From NCBI GenBank assembly GCA_902623785.1, contig CACNVG010000001.1:10001-74000 (forward strand): 64,000 nt of DNA, in the 5' to 3' direction. The notes below the pieces were generated by a model that made no database searches, was not told the DNA's origin, and saw nothing but the letters and a program-made list of their open reading frames with translations. Below, in pieces: positions 37,703 through 47,590 of this stretch; the first letter of the stretch is position 1; each line of letters starts with the position of its first letter. A program made the translations under genes and the position numbers. The DNA is from an uncultured Pelagibacteraceae bacterium (GTDB lineage: Bacteria; Pseudomonadota; Alphaproteobacteria; Pelagibacterales; Pelagibacteraceae).

Positions 37703-39006
37703 AATCTACAAAGGAATTCTTCCAGAATAAAAAAATTCTAATTTATGGATATGGCAAAACAGGCAAGTCCGCCTTTAATTTTTTGAAAACAAAAAATAAT
37801 TTAAAAGTTTTTGATGATAATTTACCTTTAACAAATCTTCCTTATAACAAAAAGTTTACCAGAGGAAGTGATAGAGTAAGGGATTTTGACTACGTTTTAT
37901 TAAGCCCTGGGATAAATTACAGAAAATGTTTATTATCGAATGAAATAATAAAAAATAAAGAAAAGATCATCTCTGATTTGGATGTGTTTTATAAAAGTTT
38001 CCCAGAAAATTTTTTTATCACAATCACGGGAACAAATGGAAAATCAACAACTTGCAAACTTCTATATCAAGTTCTTAAGTCTCAAGGAATTCATACAAAA
38101 TTAGTTGGTAATATCGGAAAATCTATTTTATCAAATTATCATTTTACCGAAAAAACATTATTTGTTGTTGAAGCTTCTTCTTATCAAATCGAATATAGCA
38201 AATACTATAAAACTAATTTCGCAGCGATTTTAAATGTTTCGGTCGATCATCTAGAAAGACATGGCAATTTCAAAAATTACGTCAAAAGTAAAATTAAACT
38301 TATTTTAATGCAAAATAAAAGTTCCTACGCTTTTATAGAAAATAAAAATAAGATTATTGATAAAATATTAAATAAAAAAAAGATTAATTCAAAAGTTTTA
38401 AGAGTTGATAAGAAGATTTATTTGAAATTTCAAAAATTAATTAAAAATAATTACCTAAATAATAATGTTAATCAAAAAAATCTTATCTTCGTTTTCAATA
38501 TTTGTAATTTTTTAAAAATTAATTTGAAAAAGATTATACCTACTTTAAATAAATTTAAGGGTTTAAGATTTAGAAATGAAATTGTGATAAATAGTAAAAA
38601 AATTAAGGTAATTAATGACTCAAAATCGACATCATTTTCTTCCACTCAAGAGCTTATAGACACCAAGAAGAAAACTTTCTGGATTTTAGGAGGATTACCA
38701 AAAAAACGGGATAAATTTACATTAAGTAAAAAAGATTGTTTTAATTTAAGAGCCTATATATTTGGGAAAAATGCTGAATTTTTTGTAAAAAGACTAAAGG
38801 ATAAAGTTCATTATCAGAAGTTTAACAATATGATTTCTGCAATAAAGAAAATTAAAATTGACTTTAAAAAAGAACAGATGTCGAATGAAAAAATTATTCT
38901 TTTTAGTCCTGCTTCAGCTTCTTTTGATGATTTCAAAAATTTCGAGGATAGAGGAAAATATTTTAATTATCAGTTAAGAAAAATTGGCATTAATGGAAAA
39001 AAATAA
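37699..39006 (+). CDS. murD: UDP-MurNAc-L-Ala:D-Glu ligase MurD
   Basis: ITGTNGKSTTCKLL; ATG at 37699 overlapping mraY stop (ATGA) preferred over track start 37645. Confidence 0.94.
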   Translation: MKSTKEFFQNKKILIYGYGKTGKSAFNFLKTKNNLKVFDDNLPLTNLPYNKKFTRGSDRVRDFDYVLLSPGINYRKCLLSNEIIKNKEKIISDLDVFYKSFPENFFITITGTNGKSTTCKLLYQVLKSQGIHTKLVGNIGKSILSNYHFTEKTLFVVEASSYQIEYSKYYKTNFAAILNVSVDHLERHGNFKNYVKSKIKLILMQNKSSYAFIENKNKIIDKILNKKKINSKVLRVDKKIYLKFQKLIKNNYLNNNVNQKNLIFVFNICNFLKINLKKIIPTLNKFKGLRFRNEIVINSKKIKVINDSKSTSFSSTQELIDTKKKTFWILGGLPKKRDKFTLSKKDCFNLRAYIFGKNAEFFVKRLKDKVHYQKFNNMISAIKKIKIDFKKEQMSNEKIILFSPASASFDDFKNFEDRGKYFNYQLRKIGINGKK

Positions 39007-39009
39007 GAT

Positions 39010-40116
39010 ATGAATTTTTCTTTATATAATTGGTGGAAAGATATTGATAAATTTTTATTTTTTTTAATAATCTTGTTAATTTCATTAGGTATTTTTTTTT
39101 CACTTGTTTCAACTTCTTTAATTGCATCTACCAAACTTGAGACAACAAGTTATTACTTTTTTTTTAAACAATTTATTTATACTCTGTTAGGAATTTTAAC
39201 AATTTTCTTTTTTTCTTTACTTGAAGAAAAAACTTTTTATAAACTGTCACTAGTTTCTTTTTTGACAATATTTTGTGCCTTAATTTTAGTCCCAATTATT
39301 GGTGTGGAGGTTAAAGGCTCTAAAAGATGGTTAGATATATTTTTTTTTCCGAGGTTCCAACCAATCGAAATACTTAAACCATTTTTAATAATCATACTAT
39401 CAATGATACTTACATCTGAAAAATATTCTAATAAGTATGCAAGATATCTTTTAAGTTTGATTGCAATCATTCCAATTATCCTTTTACTGTTTTTGCAGCC
39501 AGATATTGGTCAAACATTATTAGTATTATCTCTTTGGTTAAGTCTCATATTTGTTTCAGGTATAAATCTTATATTTTTAATTCTTTTTATATTAATTGGT
39601 TTGTGCACTTTGTTTCTGATGATTAACTTTATCCCGAAATTAAGCTACATAAAATTTAGGATTGATTCATTTTTTGATTTAACTTCAAAAGGAAATTATC
39701 AGTCTGAGAGAGCATCAGAAGCAATTATGAATGGAGGTTTTTTTGGGAAAGGTATCGGAGAAGGTACTTTGAATGTTAGAGTGCCAGAGGCCCATACAGA
39801 TTATGTTATTGCCGTAATAGCTGAAGAATTCGGAATAATATCAATAATAGGAATTATTTTAATATTTCTATGTCTTATTTTTAGAGTTTTCAAAAAAGTA
39901 TCAACTATAGAAGATGAATGTTTCAAATTAATACTTGTTGGCTCTGTAATGTTAATTCTTTTTCAAGTTTTAGTTCATATTGGAGTAAATATAAGATTTT
40001 TACCTACAACAGGAATGACTTTGCCATTTCTTAGTTATGGAGGTTCCTCTATAATTGGTTCTTCAATATTAATAGGAATAATTCTAAATTTAACAAAGAG
40101 AAAAATAAATAAATGA
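39010..40116 (+). CDS. ftsW: Peptidoglycan glycosyltransferase FtsW
   Basis: Multi-TM SEDS protein; GNYQSERASEAIMNGGFFGKGIGEG, PEAHTDYVIAVIAEEFG, FLPTTGMTLPFLSYGGSS. Confidence 0.96.
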   Translation: MNFSLYNWWKDIDKFLFFLIILLISLGIFFSLVSTSLIASTKLETTSYYFFFKQFIYTLLGILTIFFFSLLEEKTFYKLSLVSFLTIFCALILVPIIGVEVKGSKRWLDIFFFPRFQPIEILKPFLIIILSMILTSEKYSNKYARYLLSLIAIIPIILLLFLQPDIGQTLLVLSLWLSLIFVSGINLIFLILFILIGLCTLFLMINFIPKLSYIKFRIDSFFDLTSKGNYQSERASEAIMNGGFFGKGIGEGTLNVRVPEAHTDYVIAVIAEEFGIISIIGIILIFLCLIFRVFKKVSTIEDECFKLILVGSVMLILFQVLVHIGVNIRFLPTTGMTLPFLSYGGSSIIGSSILIGIILNLTKRKINK

Positions 40117-41177
40117 ACTCCATGATAATAAGCACTGGCGGGACGGGAGGGCACGTTATACCAGCTAAGGTATTTTATGATTATTTTAAGGAAAAATTTA
40201 ATGTAAAAATAATTTCAGATAAAAGGGGTTTAAATTTCATTGAAAAAGAAAATTATAATGTAAAAGAAATTCATATCCCACAATTTAAAAAAAATTTTAG
40301 TATTCTAATATTCCCTTTTTTTTTAATTGTTTCATTTTTAAAATCCTTATTTTTCTTAAAAAAAGAAGATCCAAAATTGCTTTTATCTACAGGTGGATAT
40401 ATGAGTATTCCACACTGCCTTGCAGCAAGAATTTTAAATATTAAAATATTTCTTTTTGAACCCAATTTAGTAATTGGGAGATCTAATTTATTATTATTAG
40501 GATTTTGCAAAAAAATATTTGCGTATGAAACTAATTTAAAAAATTTACCCTCAAAATTTTTATATAAACTTAAAGTAATCAAACCCATAGTTAGAAAAGA
40601 ATTTTTGAAACAAAAAAAAACCTCACCATCTGATAAAGAGTTAAAAATTTTAATAATTGGAGGAAGTCAAACAGCAAAAAAATTAGACACTATTTTTCTT
40701 AAAGATATTTTAAGAATCTCAAAGATGATAGACCTAACTATATATCACCAAACTAGTGAGTCTAACCAAGAATATCTAAAAAACTTTTATGAACAAAATG
40801 GTATTGCAAATAAAGTTTTTACTTTTGATGATAGATTAAGTGAAATTATGTCGTTATGTAATTTTGCAATTACACGTGCTGGAGCATCTACTTTGTCAGA
40901 ATTAGTCTCCTTAAAGATCCCATTTCTAGCAATTCCTTTTCCCTTTTCAAAAGATGAGCACCAATATTTTAATGCAAAATTTTATGTGGATAAAAATTTT
41001 GGTTGGCTTATTAATGAACATGAGATTTTTGAAAACTATTTCTATCAGTTTTATGAAACAAATATTCATAAAAAAAAAATGCTAGATAAAAAAGTAGAAA
41101 AAATGAATAATTTTATTTTTGAGGAATCATGGTCTGAAAACCTTAATATGATAGAACAAACTTTTTATGAAAATTAA
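40113..41177 (+). CDS. murG: UDP-GlcNAc:lipid I transferase MurG
   Basis: STGGTGGHVIPAKVF, STGGYMSIP, ITRAGASTLSELVSLKIPFLAIPFP. Confidence 0.96.
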   Translation: MNSMIISTGGTGGHVIPAKVFYDYFKEKFNVKIISDKRGLNFIEKENYNVKEIHIPQFKKNFSILIFPFFLIVSFLKSLFFLKKEDPKLLLSTGGYMSIPHCLAARILNIKIFLFEPNLVIGRSNLLLLGFCKKIFAYETNLKNLPSKFLYKLKVIKPIVRKEFLKQKKTSPSDKELKILIIGGSQTAKKLDTIFLKDILRISKMIDLTIYHQTSESNQEYLKNFYEQNGIANKVFTFDDRLSEIMSLCNFAITRAGASTLSELVSLKIPFLAIPFPFSKDEHQYFNAKFYVDKNFGWLINEHEIFENYFYQFYETNIHKKKMLDKKVEKMNNFIFEESWSENLNMIEQTFYEN

Positions 41178-42582
41178 TCTAGGAAAAAAAGAAATAATCC
41201 ATTTCATTGGCATAGGAGGCATTGGTATGAGTGGATTGGCATTAATAATGAAACAACTTGGTTTTAAAATACAAGGAAGTGATATTTCAGTAAATAAAAA
41301 CATTGAAAGACTTAAAAAAAGTAATATTAAAATTTTTACAAAACACAAAATTTCCAATCTAAACAAGGCTAATATTGTTGTCATATCCTCAGCAATAAAA
41401 AATAATAATATTGAGTTAAAAGTAGCTAAGAAAAAAGATTTACCAATTTATAAAAGAGGAGACATGCTTGCACACATGACCTCATTAAAAAAAAATATTG
41501 TTGTTGCAGGTTCACATGGAAAAACTACTACAACCTCATTGATTGCAAATGTTTTTTCAAAAGCCAAATTAGATCCTACAATAATAAATGGAGGTGTGAT
41601 AAATTCAATTAACAACTCAGCTAAGTTAGGTAAAAGCGAATGGTGTGTGCTTGAGTCTGATGAGTCTGATGGTAGTTTTATTAAAGTCCCATTCACTTAT
41701 TCAATTATTACTAATATCGATAGAGAGCATATGGATTTTTATAAATCTGAAGATAATTTAAAAAAGTATTTTGAAAAATTTATTTCAAACGTTCCCTCTT
41801 TCGGCAAAGCATTTTTGTGTATTGATGATGTCAATAATAGAAGTTTACTTAAAAAAAATCTTGTTAAGAACTATTTTACTTATGGTGTAAATAAAGATTC
41901 TAATTTTAGAATTACAAATATAAAGTATAAATTAAATAGATCAATTTTTGATTTGATTATAAAAATACCCAATAAAAAAAAGATAAGTGTCAACAATATA
42001 GAAATCCCTTTAATTGGATTTCATAATATAAGTAATGCGGCTGCAACATTTGCATTAACCTCACATTTAGGGATATCTACAAGTTTAATAAAAAAAAGTC
42101 TTAAAGATTTTCAAGGGGTCGAAAGAAGGTTTAATAAAGTTTTTGAATTTAATGGTGTAACTTTTTTTGATGATTATGCTCATCATCCAACTGAAATTAA
42201 AGAAGTTTTAAATGGTGTAAAAAAAAGCTTTTTAAATAAAAAAGTCATATCTATTTTTCAACCACATAGAATTTCAAGACTAAATGATTTAAGTACTGAC
42301 TTTAGCAAATCATTTAAAAATTCAGATCAAGTGTTGTTATGCCCTGTTTTCAAAGCAGGTGAAAAAATTAAACTGAAATTTAAATATGAAAAATTTGCTA
42401 AAGATATATCAAAAAATTCAAAAGTGTTAGTAATTATGGTTAATCAAAAACATGACCTTGTAAATTTCTTCAAAAATAATTTAAAAGGAAATGAAATTGT
42501 AATTGGAATGGGTGCTGGATCAATATCAGGCTGGTTAAAAGAACTTAAAATTTTTTTAAATAATGGATACACAGGAATTTAA
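41167..42582 (+). CDS. murC: UDP-MurNAc:L-Ala ligase MurC
   Basis: FIGIGGIGMSGLA, GSHGKTTTTSL, DDYAHHPTEI. Confidence 0.97.
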   Translation: MKINLGKKEIIHFIGIGGIGMSGLALIMKQLGFKIQGSDISVNKNIERLKKSNIKIFTKHKISNLNKANIVVISSAIKNNNIELKVAKKKDLPIYKRGDMLAHMTSLKKNIVVAGSHGKTTTTSLIANVFSKAKLDPTIINGGVINSINNSAKLGKSEWCVLESDESDGSFIKVPFTYSIITNIDREHMDFYKSEDNLKKYFEKFISNVPSFGKAFLCIDDVNNRSLLKKNLVKNYFTYGVNKDSNFRITNIKYKLNRSIFDLIIKIPNKKKISVNNIEIPLIGFHNISNAAATFALTSHLGISTSLIKKSLKDFQGVERRFNKVFEFNGVTFFDDYAHHPTEIKEVLNGVKKSFLNKKVISIFQPHRISRLNDLSTDFSKSFKNSDQVLLCPVFKAGEKIKLKFKYEKFAKDISKNSKVLVIMVNQKHDLVNFFKNNLKGNEIVIGMGAGSISGWLKELKIFLNNGYTGI

Positions 42583-43468
42583 AATCTTTAAAGATCAAAA
42601 CAATTCTAATTTAAAATTTGATTTCTCTCTAAAAAATTTGAATTGGATGAATATTGGTGGGTCAGCGAAGGTTTTTTTTAAACCAGAAAATTTAAAAGAG
42701 CTTATAAGCTTTCTAAAAATAGCTCCAAAATATAAAAAACATATTTTGGGAGCAGGATCTAATCTTTTAATCAGTGAAAATTTGGGGGAAAAAATTTTTA
42801 TTAAGTTAGGCAAAAATTTTAACAATATATCTTTGATTGATGATAACAAATTAATTGCTGGTTGTTCATCTTTAGATAAAAATGTTTCTGACTTTGCATG
42901 TGAAAATGGTTTATCTGGTTTAGAATTTTTGTCCTGTATACCAGGCTCTGTGGGAGGTGGAATTAGAATGAATTCTGGATGTTTTGGATCTGAATTCAAA
43001 GACTTTTTAGTCTCAATTCAGGTAGTAGATTTTGAAGGAAAGGTAAGTTCGATTAGAACAAAGGACATTATTTTTGGTTATAGAGAGTGCAATTTGCCTG
43101 ATGACTTAATCTTCTTAAGTGCAACATTTGAATGTAAAAAAAGTAATAAGGAATTAATAAGAAAAGAAATTGAAAGATTAAAAAAACTAAAAGAATCATC
43201 TCAACCTTTAAAAGTCAAAACTGGAGGGAGCACTTTTAAAAATCCAGTCAAAAGTACTAAAAGGAAAGTTTGGGAACTTATTCGTGAAAGTGTACCTGAA
43301 GATATTAGTTTTGGAGATGCTAAGATTTCATCTAAACATTGCAATTTCTTTGTTAATTCAAAAAATGCCACTTTTTCTGAAATGAACAAGCTGATCAATT
43401 TTGTAAAAGATGAGGTTAAAAAAAAAACAGGCATATCTTTAGATCTTGAGATAGAAATAATAGAATAG
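42563..43468 (+). CDS. murB: UDP-MurNAc dehydrogenase MurB
   Basis: LGAGSNLLI, GLEFLSCIPGSVGGGIRMNSGCFG, GGSTFKNP. Confidence 0.96.
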   Translation: MDTQEFKIFKDQNNSNLKFDFSLKNLNWMNIGGSAKVFFKPENLKELISFLKIAPKYKKHILGAGSNLLISENLGEKIFIKLGKNFNNISLIDDNKLIAGCSSLDKNVSDFACENGLSGLEFLSCIPGSVGGGIRMNSGCFGSEFKDFLVSIQVVDFEGKVSSIRTKDIIFGYRECNLPDDLIFLSATFECKKSNKELIRKEIERLKKLKESSQPLKVKTGGSTFKNPVKSTKRKVWELIRESVPEDISFGDAKISSKHCNFFVNSKNATFSEMNKLINFVKDEVKKKTGISLDLEIEIIE

Positions 43469-44380
43469 ATGAAAAAAAGAATTCTTATTCTTGGAGGCGG
43501 TATCTCAGGAGAAAGATCTATTAGTCTCAAAACTGCAAAAGCAGTGAAGAATTGCATTAAAAAAAAATACAATTGTAGAATAGTTGAACCTGATGAGAAT
43601 TTAACAAAAAATATTGAAAGATTTTCTCCACATGTTGTTTTTAATGCTTTACATGGAAGATTTGGTGAAGATGGTTTCATTCAATCTTATTTAGAAAGTA
43701 AAGGGGTAAGTTACACCCATTCAGGCGTTTTGTCTTCTATGATGTCAATGGATAAAGAAATTTCAAAAAAATTATTTATTAAAAATAAAATTTTAACACC
43801 AAAATTTAAAAAAATAAGAACAAATTTAAATAAAAAAGAAGTAATTAAATTATTAAAAAAAAAAATTAAGTTTCCTGTAGTTATTAAACCTTTAAACGAG
43901 GGATCAAGTTTGGGTGTTTATATTTGTAATGAAAAAAATATTATTCAAAATTTAAAAAAACTTAAAACTTATGATGAAATTTTAGTAGAAGAATTTATTC
44001 CAGGAAGAGAAATTCAAGTTGCAATTCTCGGTAAAAAAAAGTTAGGAGCAATAGAGTTAAAACCCAAAAGAAAGTTTTACGACTATAAGGCTAAATACAG
44101 CTTAAGGGCAAAAACAAAACATATTATTCCAGTAAATATTAAAACAAAAGAATATCAAAATGTGATGAATATTGCCTTAAAAGCCCACAAAGTTTTAAAG
44201 TGTAGAGGGGTTACCAGATCTGATTTTAAATTTAATAATGGAAAGTTTTACCTATTAGAACTTAACACTCAACCAGGAATGACAAATCTTTCATTAGTTC
44301 CAGAAATAGCTTTACATCATGGAATAAATTTCTTTTCATTAATAGACTGGATTATAAAAGATGCATCAAAAAATAGATAA
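43469..44380 (+). CDS. ddl: D-Ala-D-Ala ligase
   Basis: GGGISGERSISLKTAK, HGRFGEDG, PLNEGSSLGV, ELNTQPGMT. Confidence 0.96.
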   Translation: MKKRILILGGGISGERSISLKTAKAVKNCIKKKYNCRIVEPDENLTKNIERFSPHVVFNALHGRFGEDGFIQSYLESKGVSYTHSGVLSSMMSMDKEISKKLFIKNKILTPKFKKIRTNLNKKEVIKLLKKKIKFPVVIKPLNEGSSLGVYICNEKNIIQNLKKLKTYDEILVEEFIPGREIQVAILGKKKLGAIELKPKRKFYDYKAKYSLRAKTKHIIPVNIKTKEYQNVMNIALKAHKVLKCRGVTRSDFKFNNGKFYLLELNTQPGMTNLSLVPEIALHHGINFFSLIDWIIKDASKNR

Positions 44381-45032
44381 AAAATTTAATTTCTTTTTTT
44401 ATATTATTGTAATTTTTTTTTTATCATCGATTCATAATATTGAATTAAAACAACTAAATTTTTTTAAGATAAAAAAAATTTATGTAAATAGTGAAGACAG
44501 TAAACTTAATTTCATTGTAAAAAATAATTATAAAGATTTGATAGGTCAGAATATTTTTTTTTTAGAGAAAACATCATTTAGCATTCTTGATGATATGAAC
44601 AACATACATGAATATTCTGTTAAAAAAAGATTTCCTAATAAAATTTCTATTGAAATAGTCCCAACCAAACCAATTGCTAACGTAATAAGACCTGAAAAAA
44701 ATTTTTTTATAGGAAATAACGGTAAAAAAATAAAACCCTCATCAAAACAAGAAAATTTATTGAAAGTATATGGCTCAAATAATACTGGAAAAATTTTTCA
44801 AACATTAGGAATGATCCAAAAATCAGAAATAGAATTTTCTAATATAAAAAGCATCAAATTTTATCCAAGTGAAAGAATTGACATTATTCTTAAAAAAAAT
44901 CTTAAAATTAAATATCCAATAAATTTAGATTTAAAAATATTAAACTTAAGTAACAAAATTTTAGAAGACGATAAATTTAAAAACGCAAAAGAAATTGATT
45001 TAAGAGTAAAAAATCAGATAATTAAAAAATGA
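44361..45032 (+). CDS. ftsQ: FtsQ-like POTRA division protein
   Basis: N-terminal TM, POTRA-like (VKKRFPNKISIEIVPTKPIANV), position between ddl and ftsA locus. Confidence 0.82.
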   Translation: MHQKIDKKFNFFFYIIVIFFLSSIHNIELKQLNFFKIKKIYVNSEDSKLNFIVKNNYKDLIGQNIFFLEKTSFSILDDMNNIHEYSVKKRFPNKISIEIVPTKPIANVIRPEKNFFIGNNGKKIKPSSKQENLLKVYGSNNTGKIFQTLGMIQKSEIEFSNIKSIKFYPSERIDIILKKNLKIKYPINLDLKILNLSNKILEDDKFKNAKEIDLRVKNQIIKK

Positions 45033-45733
45033 AAAAAGCTAAAAATAAAGAATTTTTTTTTAGTATTGTGGAAAATATTTTTTGCATTAGTTATTTCGAT
45101 ACCAATAAAAATAAATTAATCAATTATCATAATTTTGAATTACCAGATAATTTTGAAAATGAACTCAATTTTGAAATATTGATTAAATTTTTTGCAGAAA
45201 AAATAAAAAAAATCGAAAAAGAAAACAGTTTTTTTATTGAAAGTGCAAATATTTTGGTAGACTTTGAGTCTCATTTATTGTCATTATCAATTAAAAATTT
45301 GGTAGATAAGAAAATCTCTGAAGAAAAAGATGTTATAAGGTTGATAAAAGATGCAAAACAATTAATAACAAAGTCTAATAGTTCTGAAACAATTTTACAT
45401 ATTTTGATAAATAAATATTTATTCGATAAAATCGAATACTTAAATTTTCCAGAAAATTTGTCTTACTCAGAACTTATCTTAGACTTAAGTTTTATTACTT
45501 TAAAAAATGATAGGATAAAGAAAACTCAAGACATATTTAAAAATTGTGATGTAATGTTAAACAAGTTCATTGCATACGATTATTCCAAAAATTTTATTAA
45601 AGAAGGTGATGTTAATAATTGCATTGCCGCAAAGAGAATTAATGATGGAGAAAACCCTTCAGAAGTAAAAATCCTAAGCATTATTAAGAAAGACCAAGGT
45701 TTTTTTGAAAAATTGTTCAATTTAATGGGATAA
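45029..45733 (+). CDS. Truncated/divergent FtsA-like protein at the ftsA position
   Basis: 234 aa; central segment VDKKISEEKDVIRLIKDAKQLITKSNSSETILHILINKYLFDKIEYLNFPENLSYSELILDLSFITLKNDRI aligns by eye with the FtsA 1C (SHS2) subdomain; C-terminal GFFEKLFNLMG resembles the FtsA amphipathic tail; no phosphate-binding DIGGGT-type motif. Confidence 0.65.
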   Translation: MKKAKNKEFFFSIVENIFCISYFDTNKNKLINYHNFELPDNFENELNFEILIKFFAEKIKKIEKENSFFIESANILVDFESHLLSLSIKNLVDKKISEEKDVIRLIKDAKQLITKSNSSETILHILINKYLFDKIEYLNFPENLSYSELILDLSFITLKNDRIKKTQDIFKNCDVMLNKFIAYDYSKNFIKEGDVNNCIAAKRINDGENPSEVKILSIIKKDQGFFEKLFNLMG

Positions 45734-45800
45734 AACCTGTATTGTTTTGTAATATAACTTGTTTTTCATGTTTATTTTGATCAGTTTATAAGTCTTTCCC

Positions 45801-46721
45801 ATGTCAATCTTAAAACAAAAAACAATTAAAAAACCGATAACTCTTTCTGGGATAGGTCTGCACTCAGGAAAAGAAGCTAATATTAAGCTTTTACCTGGCT
45901 CTCCAAATTCAGGCATAATATTTAAAAGATGCGATTTAAAAAATAATAATCTCATTTATCCAAGTGTTTTCAACGTAACAAGTGCTTCTTATTGTACTAA
46001 AATCACAAATGAAAGTGGGGCATCAGTTTCTACCGTAGAACATCTTATGGCAGCATTATGCGGTAAGGGAATTGATAATATAATAATCGAGATTGACTCT
46101 GAGGAAATTCCGATTTTAGATGGTTCAGCAAAAGTATTCACAAGTGAAATTGATAAAGTTGGTTTAGATGTTAGTGATTATCCAATAAAAATAATTACTA
46201 TTAATAAAAAAGTAACATTCAAAGATGGAGAAAAATTTATAACGTTTGAACCAAATAGTATTAGTCTCGAAATAGACTTTGAAATTAAGTTTGCAAATAG
46301 TTTAATTGGTAATCAAAAAAATAAAATTAATATATACATGGATGATTTAACTAATATGTATAATTCAAGAACATTCTGCTTATTCGAAGATATTGAAAAA
46401 TTGAAAAAAATGAACTTGGCAAAAGGTGGAAGTTTAGATAATGCAATTGTGGTTAAAAAAGATAAAATATTAAATAAGGAAAATTTACGGAATGACAAGG
46501 AATTTGTGAATCATAAAATCCTTGATTGTTTAGGTGATATATATCTTACAGGGTACAAACTAGTTGGCAAAGTTACATCAAGCCAAGGTGGACATAATAT
46601 CACCAATTTAGGATTAAGAAAATTACTGAGTGAAAACGATAATTTTTCAGTGTTAGAACTTAAAGAAAAAAATATACCTCATTCCTTCCTTAATAAGAAT
46701 ATTTTAAAATCTATTGCATAA
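45801..46721 (+). CDS. lpxC: UDP-3-O-acyl-GlcNAc deacetylase LpxC
   Basis: ITLSGIGLHSGKEANIKLLP, VSTVEHLMAAL, LDGSAKVF, GGSLDNAIV. Confidence 0.97.
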   Translation: MSILKQKTIKKPITLSGIGLHSGKEANIKLLPGSPNSGIIFKRCDLKNNNLIYPSVFNVTSASYCTKITNESGASVSTVEHLMAALCGKGIDNIIIEIDSEEIPILDGSAKVFTSEIDKVGLDVSDYPIKIITINKKVTFKDGEKFITFEPNSISLEIDFEIKFANSLIGNQKNKINIYMDDLTNMYNSRTFCLFEDIEKLKKMNLAKGGSLDNAIVVKKDKILNKENLRNDKEFVNHKILDCLGDIYLTGYKLVGKVTSSQGGHNITNLGLRKLLSENDNFSVLELKEKNIPHSFLNKNILKSIA

Positions 46722-46761
46722 ATATTAATTTTTTCTAAATTAGTAAAAAACCTAAATAAAT

Positions 46762-47589
46762 ATGTTTTATAGAATTTTAAATATTTTGATATTCTGCCTC
46801 CTTACTATTGGATGTTCAAAAAAAGAAAAAGTTTCAATAATAGAAGAAAAAGATTTTGAACTTCAAATGATTTCAGCTTTTAGAGAGGGATACAAAGAGT
46901 TTCAAGAAGGTGACTCCCTTTATGCTGCAAAAAAATTCAACGAGGCAGAATTGTTATATCCTCAATCAGAATGGGCGCCCAAAGCAGCTTTAATGGCAGC
47001 TTACGTTTATTATGCACAAGATTATTATTATGATGCAGAATTTGAATTAAACAGATTTATAAAAACATATCCAAACGATAAAAATATTTCTTATGCTCAT
47101 TTTTTGTTAGCAATATGTTATTATGAAAAAATTGTTGATGAAAAGAAAGATCTTGCACCATTATTAAAAGCTCAAAATAAATTTAACTTTATCGTTAAGG
47201 AGTATCCAAATTCAGATTTTGCACTTGATGCAAAATACAAACTTGATCTTATACAAGATTACTTAGCGCAAAAAGAAATGTACATTGCTTATCACTATAT
47301 TAAAAAAAAAAAATGGATAGCAGCAATTAATAGATATAAAACAGTAATTGAGAAATATGAAAAAACCATATTTGTTGAAGAGGCACTACATAGATTAGTC
47401 GAACTTCACTATAAAATAGGTTTAGTAGCAGAGTCTAAAAAGTACGCCTCAATTTTAGGTTATAATTATGACTCAAGCCTATGGTATGAAAAATCATATA
47501 AGATATTTAATACACAATACAAATCTCAATTGGACATTAAAAAAGAAAAAAAAAGTGTTTTCAAAAAATTTATGAAAATATTTAATTAG
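46762..47589 (+). CDS. bamD: Outer-membrane assembly lipoprotein BamD
   Basis: Lipobox CLLTIGCS; TPR-like repeats. Confidence 0.9.
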   Translation: MFYRILNILIFCLLTIGCSKKEKVSIIEEKDFELQMISAFREGYKEFQEGDSLYAAKKFNEAELLYPQSEWAPKAALMAAYVYYAQDYYYDAEFELNRFIKTYPNDKNISYAHFLLAICYYEKIVDEKKDLAPLLKAQNKFNFIVKEYPNSDFALDAKYKLDLIQDYLAQKEMYIAYHYIKKKKWIAAINRYKTVIEKYEKTIFVEEALHRLVELHYKIGLVAESKKYASILGYNYDSSLWYEKSYKIFNTQYKSQLDIKKEKKSVFKKFMKIFN

Positions 47590-47590
47590 T

